64,000 nucleotides of DNA from Ancistrus triradiatus (taxonomy: Eukaryota; Chordata; Actinopteri; Siluriformes; Loricariidae): positions 1 to 64,000 of the forward strand of contig JAJAGP010000365.1 in the NCBI GenBank assembly GCA_025084515.1. Reading direction: 5' to 3'. The position numbers and the translations under genes are program-made. Shown piece after piece: positions 1 to 8,820 of the stretch; position 1 is the stretch's first letter, and each line of letters starts with the position of its first letter. The notes beneath the pieces were generated by a model. That model did not search any database and was not told the origin of the DNA. It saw only the letters and a list, made by a program, of their open reading frames with translations.

Positions 1-63
1 GTGATTGTTAATAGACACTGTGCTCTTAATCAATAACTAACTACATTTTCTGTTTTCTCTCAG

Positions 64-216
64 AGCTGTGTTCCGGCAGTTCCAGCCCCACACATGATGT
101 TCATCCGCTGCAGCTCCACTCAAGCTGCTTCTGTCATCAGCTCCAGCCCCATCATACCCAGGCCACTTAATGCCGATGTGCATACTTCACATTTTATTCG
201 AACTTTGACTCCATGA
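64..216 (+). CDS. Possible host-gene exon (uncertain)
   Basis: The bases just before position 64 form a good 3' splice acceptor (TTTTCTCTCAG after a pyrimidine run). From 64 one frame stays open for 50 codons to TGA at 214-216. It encodes a Ser/Pro/Ala-rich peptide containing VPAVPAPHMMFIRC. The first 110 bases are more GC-rich than the flanks. I do not recognise the protein. If it is an exon, it is either terminal (stop at 214) or ends at a donor I cannot choose; GAT|GTGCAT near 177 is weak. The known dispersed repeat begins right after it, near 217. It could equally be a chance open frame beside a chance acceptor. Confidence 0.25.
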   Translation, partial: SCVPAVPAPHMMFIRCSSTQAASVISSSPIIPRPLNADVHTSHFIRTLTP

Positions 217-465
217 CTTTAGTTTCGCTCTTAGATTTATCATCTACGCCGCCCAAGGAGGTTGGGTCCCTTTTTGAGTCTTGGTCCTCCCAAGGTTTCT
301 TCCTATAACACTCAGGAAGTTTTTCCCTTGCCACTGTCGCCCTAGGCTTGCTCAATTTGGGAATGGACGTAGTTATTAGGAGATAATCTAAACTTGTAAA
401 GTTGCTTTGAGACAATGCTCCATTGTAAAAAGCGCTATATAAGTAGATCTGACTTGACTTGACTT
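217..465 (-). repeat. Dispersed repeat family D, minus orientation
   Basis: This copy matches, in reverse complement, the sequences at 7752-8075 and 18375-18598. Shared blocks include the CCCAAGGAGGTTGGGTCCC / AAGGTTTCTTCCT stretch, the GCTTGCTCAATTTGGGA stretch, and the end block TTGTAAAAAGCGCTATATAA followed by GACTTGACTTGAC. It has no coding capacity. The family is very common in otophysan fish, but I cannot assign it to a transposon class from sequence alone. Confidence 0.75.
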
Positions 466-1799
466 GACAGATAAGAAAATAAAAGAATGCATGAGTGAGC
501 AAAATCCTATTAAACACAACACAAAAACCATGTGTCTAAGTATTTTACTGATTTGATAGGACTACTAAAATCCTTGTTGCCTAACTCAAATCATTATCAA
601 CCTTTGAAACAGGTCCAGATCAGTCAAAGTTCCCTTACGCGCCAGATCATGTGACTCATCATACCATATAACCTTTAACGACCATGTCACAAATCTTCAA
701 ACAGACAGCCTTAAAAAAAAGCCACTGCTCGAAGAGCCAAAGCAAACAAAAGTTCAGCAGCATTTTGATCGCTGATGTCACCGAGTCATGTGAGTGACAA
801 CGTGGTTTTAGCAATGACGATTACATATGACGTACGTTTGTCACTAACCAAGAGGTCAGTGCGGTAATGCAAGTGCTTATGTTTGTTTGTGTGTGCCTGC
901 CATACACACACACACACACACACACACACCACAGCAGGCTTATGCCCTCACATGCCTGAGGCCTCCGTACCAGACAGGCCAGCAGCAGGCCTTCCAAAGT
1001 CAACAGCAGTGAACAAACAGCACCAAGTGGTTGGAGCCGCAGTTATCAGTGGTATATATTTGCTGAATAATAGGGAGCTTTAGAGTGCACAGGGCTAGAG
1101 CACAGCTAGCCTGATTGAGTCTGAAGCCTTTAGTGGTTCTGGTGCTGGTCATCGGAGAAAAGGCCAAGTTAAACCAGTACTGCCTGACCTACGATATACT
1201 GCAAAAGGAACATCAAAGGCTGCTGATGTGTCAGTCCCTGTTTACTCTAGTGTGGTCTAGGTGACATCTTACTTCTCTTACAGCCTCTCAGCAAACGCTG
1301 GTCAATAATGCATTAGGTTCCTCCTAACACTCGTGTTGGCAGCATGACAAAATAACAGCTCTGTGCCCCTAACTGAACAAAATATTTTCAAAAACACCAG
1401 AGCAATTGAGTAGGTTTACAGGGCCAAAAATGTTAAAGTGACACAGCTGTGGTGGAGCAGCGCTTAAACCACGGCAATAGTAACAATTAACATTGTAAAG
1501 AGGCAAACTGTTGGGCATTTGCACACCACAAGAATGAGGACGGGACAGCATTAGAGCTACCTTCTGACAGACTAACCAGCCACCATCCAAATCAGGCACT
1601 GTGTTAAAGAATCATTCTGGGTTACTTTTCGCCATAAAGAAAATGCAGGCGATCAAAAGGCTACTGATCAGAATCAAGTGTGAAAATGAATTAATTCATG
1701 CTTGTTTATGCCCCTTTTCTTATAATCTTTATTATAATTATTCTATTTAGTTTCAGTGTATGTCAACTATTACTATAAACTTACTATTCAGGTACGTTA
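466..1799. other. No gene seen; one CA microsatellite
   Basis: Apparently single-copy DNA. Short open frames here are not supported by composition, splice signals or recognisable motifs. The only clear structure is a (CA)n tract at 904-929, which creates artificial Thr-His frames on one strand and Cys-Val frames on the other. Confidence 0.6.
904..929. repeat. (CA)n microsatellite
   Basis: Uninterrupted CA dinucleotide run of 13 units. Confidence 0.95.
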
Positions 1800-1935
1800 G
1801 TTTCATTCTTACATAAAACATCTAGGCTGCCCAAAGAGGTTGAAGCCCTTCTTGAGTCCTACCAAGGTTTCTTCCTCAAAGAAGATTTCAATTGAGATTT
1901 TAGCATCACCCCTGGCTTGCTCAGTTGGGGCTGTG
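1800..1935 (-). repeat. Dispersed repeat family D, partial
   Basis: Contains degraded versions of the family D blocks seen at 217-465 in the same orientation (GCCCAAAGAGGTTGAAGCCC, AAGGTTTCTTCCT, GGCTTGCTCAGTTGGGG). The AAAAAGCGCTATATAA end is missing. Confidence 0.6.
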
Positions 1936-1947
1936 GTTTTATATGTA

Positions 1948-2684
1948 TAGTACTGTGCAAAAGTCTTGGGCCACCATTAGATTTACTGTTTTAGCAATTG
2001 TATAATGACCATACATAACATCTTGTCGACGATTGGAGCCAAAAATTTCAATCTTACATTCGTCACTTTTCCACAGATCTTCCTTCCAATCTTTGTGAGC
2101 TTCATAATTTCTGAAAAAGTGGTTTCCTGGCTGCTATCCTTCCAAAAAGACCATTCCTGATCAAGCTTCTTCGGACTGTAGAAGGGTCAACTTGGCATTC
2201 CAATGAAGCTGCCAGATGCTGCTGCTGCTCAAGTGTCAGGGGAGGTCCCACTAAATACATTACATTACATTTACATTACATTTACAGCATTTACAGCATG
2301 ACTGTGGTAGGCTAGTGGATAAGGTACTGGACTATGGACCAGAAGGTCCAGGGTTCAAATCCCACGTCTGCCAAGCTGCAACAGTTGGGTCCTTGAGCAA
2401 GGCTCTTCACCCACAATTGCTTGGATTGTAAGACTGTATCAACTGTAAGTCGCTCTGGATAAGGGCGTCTGCTAAATGCTGTAAATGTAAATACCACTGT
2501 CACCTATAGAGGCATGTTTTTCTGATTTGTTTTTTTCCTTTTTAAATACTGCACACAAACGTCCTGTATTTTCTGGTTGTATTCTAATAAAGAGACTGCG
2601 AAATAATTAGATCATAGTCAAAGACATTGCAAAAACAATGGTATATCTAATCTAATGGTGGCCTAAGACTTTTACACAGTGCTG
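1948..2684 (-). mobile_element. Tc1-like deletion derivative (family T3) containing a SINE
   Basis: The ends are inverted repeats: AGTACTGTGCAAAAGTCTT at the left and AAGACTTTTACACAGTGCTG at the right, the second being an imperfect reverse complement of the first, with TA dinucleotides at the left flank. Two more copies with the same ends lie at 48460-50530 and 56674-57165. In reverse complement, 2010-2080 encodes a remnant around WKSDECKIEIFGSNRR, which matches the block around the first catalytic Asp of Tc1 transposases (consensus W-S-D-E-S-K-F). Most of the transposase is gone. A tRNA-derived SINE sits inside at 2298-2493, so the element is older than that SINE copy. Confidence 0.75.
2298..2493 (+). 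mobile_element. tRNA-derived SINE (family S1)
   Basis: The tRNA-like head carries an A-box-like TAGGCTAGTGGATAAGG and a B box GGTTCAAATCCC, the spacing expected of an internal RNA polymerase III promoter. The body contains the shared block TTGGGTCCTTGAGCAAGGC. The 3' end is TAAGTCGCTCTGGATAAGGG, then CGTCTGCTAAATG and TGTAAATGTAAAT. That 3' block resembles ends shared by fish SINEs and L2-clade LINEs, which would explain mobilisation (inference). About fifteen full or partial copies occur in this window. Confidence 0.88.
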
Positions 2685-2784
2685 CATGTTTATTTGTTTG
2701 TTTATAGCATTGGCTTCAACATCTATGCACAACAGGAGCAAGGTTACATCGATAACAGTCAAGGTTACATCGAGAACACACTTT

Positions 2785-2938
2785 CACACTGGGCCAAGTA
2801 AGCACAACCAGCTAACCTAATGCACATCTTTGGAATGTGGGAGGACACTGGAATACCTGGTGTAAACCCACACGGACAGGATCGAACTGGGGATCTCTGG
2901 AGCTGTGAGGCGACCGCACCAACTGTTCGCACCTCTGT
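2785..2938 (-). mobile_element. tRNA-related SINE (family S2), fragment
   Basis: In reverse complement it shows the S2 blocks: CAGCTCCAGAGATCCCC, the GTGTGGGTTTACACC stretch, CCTCCCACATTCCAAAGATG and GTTAGGTTAGCTGG. Compare the fuller copies at 17945-18278 and 34326-34618. Confidence 0.65.
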
Positions 2939-2944
2939 GCCGTT

Positions 2945-3015
2945 CCCTTGAAGTATGTAACGCTGCTCTGAGACAATGCTCTGCTGTAAATAAGCACTAT
3001 ATAAATAAATCCGGG
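2945..3015 (-). repeat. Dispersed repeat family D, end fragment
   Basis: Matches only the terminal block of family D (CTCTGAGACAATGCTCTGCTG, then TAAGCACTATATAAATAAAT). The following 3016-3385 shows no recognisable gene or repeat. Confidence 0.55.
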
Positions 3016-3387
3016 TTTGATTTTTGTGACATATTTGGCAGTCACAAGAATACAGCAATGTTTAGACAGTGTAATTCAGAAGCATTTCTGTCTCATACAA
3101 AATAGCACTCCAAGGACAAATCAAGTGCATGTGCCATTGAGACGAGTTGACATCTCTTTTCGTCTGCACAGCACACAGAAAAGATATACAATGCATTCTG
3201 GAAAGTCCTGCTTGACTAACACTAATTCACTCTCCATTAACTCACAGTTGCAGAACTCCAACTCTGGTGTCCTATAAACAATTTTAATCAACCTCATGGG
3301 CCCTATAAGCCTTGTAATTCTTCCTCTTATAATACAAGTAGGCTTTACTCTTCTGAAAGGCACAACATACTCAGGACAGTCGTTGTT

Positions 3388-3526
3388 CAGCAGTTAAAGT
3401 ATGGACTAACGGATTAATGATCAGAAGGTTGAGCTCTCTTGAGCTCAGCCATTGATTGCTTGGATTAAATCCTATACTAATTGTAGGTTACTCTGTATAA
3501 GGGTGTCTGTTAAATCCTGTATAGGT
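3388..3526 (+). mobile_element. SINE S1, heavily decayed
   Basis: Recognisable pieces in order are GCAGTTAAAGTATGGACTA, GATCAGAAGG, ATTGCTTGGATTAAATCC, ATTGTAGGTTACTCTGTATAA and GGGTGTCTGTTAAATCCTGTA. The central body is deleted and the B box is destroyed. Confidence 0.6.
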
Positions 3527-3885
3527 ACTACTTTAATAACAGACTATTTTATCAACAAGAACATGGTTTATCTCTTTTTAATCTGGTCTGAACGTCCATT
3601 TAAAGATTTCACTCTTCCCATAAACTCTCCACTGATTTTCATATCACAAATACAGCCAATGCAGGAGCAAATGTTATTCTGATTTATTTAAGGTATGGTG
3701 TTTAATGTGTAGAAATCTAGAACATTGCATTGGACCAAGAGAAGCCTTAGGCATTCTATATTTTTCAGTATATATTCTGCTAATTCTTTATTTCAGTATT
3801 AGTGCACACTGCACTTTGTAGTTCTATAATTACAGATTGTAGTCCATCTGTTTCTCTACATACTTTGTCCATCTCCTTTACTCTG

Positions 3886-4456
3886 TTCTCTAATGGTCAG
3901 GACCCCCACAGGACCAGCACAGATCAGGTACTATTTGGGTGCTGGATCATTCTCAGCACTGCAGGCACACTGACGTGGTGGGGGTGTGTTAGAGTGTGTT
4001 GAGCTGGTACAATTGGATCAGACACAGCAGTGCTGCTGGAGTTTTAAAACACTATTCACTCACTGTCCAGTTTAACAGAGACATTCACCTTATTGCTCCA
4101 CTATGTAGATGTAAAGTCAGAGACAGCAGCTCATCTGTTGTTGTACAGTTTGTGTTCATCATCCTCTAATCTTTCATCAGTACTCACAGGATGCTGCCTA
4201 CAGGATGTTGGTGGCTGGACATTTCTGACTGGTGCTATTTTCAGTCCACCGGTGACACTGGGGTGGTTTAAAACCCCAGCAGCACTGCTGTGTCTGATCC
4301 AATCTATCCGTGTTCCTGCAGTGCTGGGAATGATCCACCACCCAGATAGGACCTGATCTGCAACTTCCTTCAGGATCAAAAGAGTGTTTTTATCGTATCT
4401 CATATTTTATCTCATCTCATCTTATCTTATCTGTGGGGGTCCTGATCATTAGAGAA
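3886..4456. mobile_element. Fold-back MITE with long inverted arms
   Basis: The termini are inverted: TTCTCTAATGGTCAGGACCC at the left and GGGGTCCTGATCATTAGAGAA at the right. The arms (about 3886-4050 and 4275-4456) continue the inverted similarity, with CAGCAGTGCTGCTGGAG on the left facing CCAGCAGCACTGCTGTG on the right and with matching GGATCATTCTCAGCACTGCA / TGCAGTGCTGGGAATGATCC blocks. The centre (about 4050-4275) is not inverted. No coding frame is preserved. The family is very abundant in teleosts; its class cannot be settled here because I see no clear target duplication. Sequence to the left (about 3812-3885) may belong to the same larger element. Confidence 0.75.
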
Positions 4457-4777
4457 TAGTGCTTATGGTGCAACACGTAATACAGTAGCCTTCAAAATAG
4501 AAAGTCTATATTAATGGAAAAGTTGTCCGTGAGCTGTACTGATGCATGAGCGTGCAATACGTGACAGATGATCTAGTTACTATCAAAGAATCAGAATCAT
4601 TTATTCGCCAAATACAAGGAACTTCTCTTGATAAATTAGCTTTTTGGGTTTTGGAAAGGAGGTTACACAGAACGTACCATTTATTTAAAATTCGATGATT
4701 AATAATGCTCATTTTCAATTTATTTTAAATATAAAAACATAGAGCAACAGAAAGACTACGGTCTATAATTGTAGACC
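4457..4777. other. No gene seen
   Basis: AT-rich spacer. The block AATCAGAATCATTTATTCGCC (4589 onward) resembles a common fish LINE 3' tail (also near 12766), so a short LINE scrap may be present. Confidence 0.45.
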
Positions 4778-4779
4778 TA

Positions 4780-6332
4780 CAGTGGTGCTTGAAAGTTTGT
4801 GAACCATTTAGAATTTTCTATATTTCTGCATAAATATGACCTAAAATGACATCAGATTTTCACACAAGTTCTAAAGTAGATAAAGAGAACCCAGTTAAAC
4901 AAATTAAGCAAAATATTATACTTGGTCATTCATTTATTGAACAAAATGATCCAATATTACATATTAGTGAGTGGCAAAAGTATGTGAACCTTTGCTTTCA
5001 GTATCTGGTGTGACCCCCCCTGTGCAGCAATAACTGCAGCTAAACGTTTCCTGTAGCTGTTGATCAGTCCTGCACACCGTCTTGGAGAATTTTTTAGCAG
5101 CCATTCCTCCGTACAGAACAGCTTCAGCTCTGGGATGTTGGTGGGTTTCCTCACATTAGCTGCTAGCTTCAGGTCCTTCCACAACATTTCCATTGGATTA
5201 AGGTCAGGACTTTGACTTAGCCATTCCAAAACATGAACTTTATTCTGCTGTAACCATTCTTTGGTAGAACGGCTTGTGTGCTTAGGGTCGTTGTCTTGCT
5301 GCATGACCCACCTTCTCTTGAGATTCAGTTCATTTACAGATGTCCTGACATTTCCCTTTAGAATTCTCTTGATATCATTCAGAATTCATTGTTCCATCAA
5401 TGATGGCAAGCCATCCTGGCCCAGATGCAGCAAAACAGGCCCAAACCATGATACTACCACTACCATGTTTCACAGATGGGATAAGGTTCTTATGCTGGAA
5501 CGCAGTGTTTTCCTTTCTCCAAACGTAACGCTTTTCTTTTAAACCAAAAAGATCTATTTGGTCTCATCCGTCCACAAAACATTCTTCCAATAGCCTTCTG
5601 GCTCATCCACGTGATCTTTAGCAAACTGCAGACGAGCAGCAATGTTCTTTTTGGAGAGCAGTGGCTTTCTCCTTGAAACCCTGCCATGCACACCATTGTT
5701 GTTCAGTGTTCTTCTGATGGTGGACTCATGAACATTAACATTAGTCAATGTGAGAGAGGCCTTCAGTTGCTTAGAAGTTACCCTGGAGTCCTTTGTGACC
5801 TCGCCAACTATTACACGTCTTGCTCTTGGAGTGATCTTTGTTGGTCGACCACTCCTGGGGAGGGTAACAATGGTCTTGAATTTCCTTCATTTGTACACAA
5901 TCTGTGGATTGCTGGAGTACAAACTCTTTAGAGATGGTTTGGTCCTCAGAAATCTCATTTGTGCCATGATACACTTCCACAAACATGTTGTGAAGAGCAG
6001 ACTTTGATAGATCCCTGTTCTTTAAATAAAACGTGTTGCCCACTCACATCTGATTGTCATGCCATTGATTTAAAACACCTGACTCTAATTTCACCTTCAA
6101 ATTAACTGCTAATCCTAGAGGTTCACATACCTTTGCCATCTACTAATATGTAATATTGGATCATTTTCCTCAATAAAAAATGACCAAGTATAATATCTTT
6201 GTCTCATTTGTTTAACTGGGTTCTCTTTATCTACTTTTAAAGTCTTGTGTGCAAATCTGATGATGTTTTAGGTCATATTTATGCAGAAATACAGAAAATT
6301 CTAAAGGTTTCCCAAACTTTCAAGCACCACTG
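4780..6332 (-). mobile_element. Tc1/mariner element, family T1, near full length
   Basis: The element starts with CAGTGGTGCTTGAAAGTTTG and ends with CTTTCAAGCACCACTG, perfect terminal inversions over the first 16 bases. TA dinucleotides flank it at 4778-4779 and 6333-6334, the duplicated target of Tc1 elements. The total of 1553 bp agrees with the usual size of intact Tc1-like elements. The ends remain inverted well inside, with AATATTGGATCATTTT-type blocks on both sides. The transposase gene lies on the minus strand and is broken. Three other copies of the family lie at 21335, 27678 and 32008. Confidence 0.93.
4998..5967 (-). pseudogene. Tc1 transposase pseudogene (family T1)
   Basis: Tc1 transposases bind the terminal repeats and cut and join DNA with a DD34E catalytic triad. 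The likely original start is the ATG read from 5967 (Met-Ala in the family), and the family stop falls at 4998-5000. The C-terminal third is open at 4998-5304 and shows the second catalytic Asp in QQDNDPKHTS and the Glu in SPDLNPMEMLWKDLK. The first Asp region is in VLWTDETK near 5560. The N-terminal helix-turn-helix part is shortened: the segment around 5900-5970 lacks bases present in related copies. Several frameshifts separate the pieces, including a C run near 5013-5020, so no functional protein is expected. Confidence 0.9.
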
Positions 6333-6393
6333 TACAAAGTGCAGTGCTCACTAAAACTTAAATAAAGAACAAATAGAATATAAACTGAAAAAT

Positions 6394-6425
6394 GTAGATT
6401 GCCTAAGACTTTTGCACAGTGCTGA
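6394..6425. mobile_element. Solo end of Tc1-like family T3
   Basis: GCCTAAGACTTTTGCACAGTG matches the right end of the T3 elements at 1948-2684 and 48460-50530. No partner end is clear on the left; the rest may have been lost when the neighbouring Tc1 element arrived. Confidence 0.5.
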
Positions 6426-7751
6426 AGTAAAAACAAATCACCTAAAAGTATTATTATTTCCTTACTCCAAGTCTAGACTTTCATATCATGTATTCTATCT
6501 AAGGCATGATTGAGGCCACGGTATCAATGACCTAATTTGTACCAGAAAGATAAGATAAAGGCAATGGATCATTAGCATCTATTAAAGAGATGCAAAGGTG
6601 GGACTCAAAGTGCAGGACTTTTTTTTCGCATTGAACTGGCAGCAAAGCCTCACTTTGTGTCAGTTATCATTCTTAACAGTAAATAAGGAGACTAAAATAG
6701 TTTTACTGTATTAGCCCTTACAGCAAGACCTGAAGACAATTTGTCTGAATCCATCGGTTACCAGTCAACACAAAAACTCAGCAGTTATAATATTATCTTG
6801 TAGTTATTTGCCCTAATTCTATACAACTGCAAATGAAAATGTAGACGAATATCCTGACTATGCAATCATAATCTTTAAACTTCTAAAAAGTTGGATGCAA
6901 ATGCAGTCTAGTACTAAGCATGTCACATTTATAATCATTTTCTTAAAAACCATTAAAGATAAGCTAACTGACCTATATAATGTGACCTTAAAGGCTGCGT
7001 TTTCTGTTCGGCACAGCGCACCACTTGGAGGGGGCATGAGTCTTGTTGCTCAATAGATAGACAGGCTGGTGGGATACCAATGATCCTCTGAGGATCAGCT
7101 GATAAAGACAGAGGCCCTGTTTACTCAGAGAACGGGAAATGATTCTGTCGCTCGCCTTTCATGTTCCTGTAATCAAATTGTATCAAAGGGCATTCAGGAA
7201 AGAATACCAGTGATAAGGGTCCCTCCCCTTCCATTTTACCAGTCAGAGTTCCATTTTATCAGTGCGGCCAGCTTTGAAGTGATCCATAGAGCCGTAAATG
7301 TGGAATGGTTATAAACACATTTTCGAATATTGACATCCTCCACACTATACACGTGAATGGTGACGAAGTCCTTACCTTTCTGGCCAAGACCGGATTGAAC
7401 CACTCGTCACTGACACGTGGCTCTTTAGGGTTAAGTTCATTTGGTTGTGTAAAAATCGAATCTATCACCATCTGGTTTAGTAGTTTCGTGAAGTCAAATG
7501 GTGATTAGTAGGGAAAACCACAATTGTTTTATTCGCTGCAATTTCCTGTAAATACTCCCACTGAAGATTCACAAATCAAAGGTTAATAGGGAACATGTGA
7601 TCACCAGCTGTTATCCAGGACCTACCTGCTACTTGTAGCAAAAACCTTCCTACGAGGTTTATATGGTCATCAAATCTTAAACCACAGCCTCTTGACCAGT
7701 ACCATCTTAGTGCTCTATTGCCGTTTCCTCAATAGAGTACAATAGAGTCAA
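6426..7751. other. No gene or repeat recognised
   Basis: Apparently single-copy, AT-rich. Short open frames at 7259-7508 overlap on both strands and show no motif. No tRNA-like, CRISPR-like or satellite structure is visible. Confidence 0.5.
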
Positions 7752-8075
7752 AGTCAGATTTCTTTCTATAGCTCTTTGTACAATGGAGCATTGTCACAAA
7801 GCAGCTTTACACTTTTATCTTATCTTCTGTTTTCCAAGGCCAATCCCAAATTATGCAAGCCTAGTTCGACAGTGGCAAGGTAAAACTCTGAACATTATAA
7901 GGAAGAAACCTTGAAATGAGAAACCTCAGAAACAGAAACCATCCTCCTTGGGCGACTTAGGTGATATGTAAACTAAGAAAAAAGAAATAAGCTATCTAAT
8001 AAAGTTTGTAGTAACCGTTTAAATAAACAGAAACTAAATACATATTAATAGAGAGGGCATATTTAGAAACATAAT
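7752..8075 (+). repeat. Dispersed repeat family D, long copy
   Basis: Begins with CAAAGTCAGATTTCTTTCTA and TACAATGGAGCATTGTCACA, continues through CAGCTTTACA, GACAGTGGCAAGG, GGAAGAAACCTTGA and CATCCTCCTTGGGCGACTTAG. It then runs into an A/T-rich tail that also occurs at 28797-28960. This is the longest copy of the family here. Confidence 0.75.
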
Positions 8076-8237
8076 TCAAATAATATGTAGATTAATATTT
8101 TAAAGAAAATGAAATATTATGAAAAGTATAACAAATTAGAGACTATTAAATATCCTGTATTTACAACCAGAAATCACAGGAAATCCCTCTATTCCCATAT
8201 TAATAGACACATTTTCATCTTCAGTTTCATCTTCTTT

Positions 8238-8820
8238 TATCCATTTCAGGGTGTTAGTGGCAAAAGGGCAAGAAAAGAAGCTCAAGCATCTCTGTCCCCT
8301 GTAACTTCTACCTGCTTCTCATGGGTGATCTCCAAGCTGCTCCCAGGTCAGCCAGGAGATATAATTCCTCTAGTGGGTCCTGGCCTACCCCGGTGGCTCC
8401 TCCCAGTTGGCTGTGCCTGGTATACCTCCAGCGGAAGGCCTCCAGGAGGCATCCTTATCAGATTCCTGAACCAGCTGAACTAGATCAGGGCCTTGTCATT
8501 GCAGAATGGCTTGTGTGGTCTAGTGACCTCCAGGGCTATGTCGTCAGGAACTGTGAGCTCCCTGTAGAGTCTCCCAAGACAAACAGGTCTGGAGTGAGGA
8601 TCAAGACAAACACTTAGCACCATTCTTACCATAGCACCCTAGAACACAAATGGAAGTACACCCTGCCCTGGAGGGACATGGGATGCCCAGTCGGGCTCAG
8701 TCCGAAAAGGCAATGTGAGAGGATCAGGTGGACCCACCACCCGCAAGATCCAGAGTAAGGGTGGGGTACAATGACAATCGGGATCAGCGCAGAGGGGCTC
8801 CTGGTGGAATGGACCTTCAC
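8238..8820. other. GC-richer block, possibly an old LINE-derived repeat
   Basis: More GC-rich than its surroundings. It contains phrases such as CCTCCAGGAGGCATCCTTAT and GATCAGGTGGACCCACCACC that I remember from abundant teleost retroelement sequences, but no reverse transcriptase or endonuclease motif survives in any frame. The open frame 8109-8483 runs from the AT-rich flank into this block and looks accidental. Domesticated or host sequence is not excluded. Confidence 0.3.

Noticed and set aside
8109..8483. 124-codon open frame at the GC-richer block
   Set aside because: Starts in an AT-rich repeat tail and enters a probable retroelement remnant; no domain seen.
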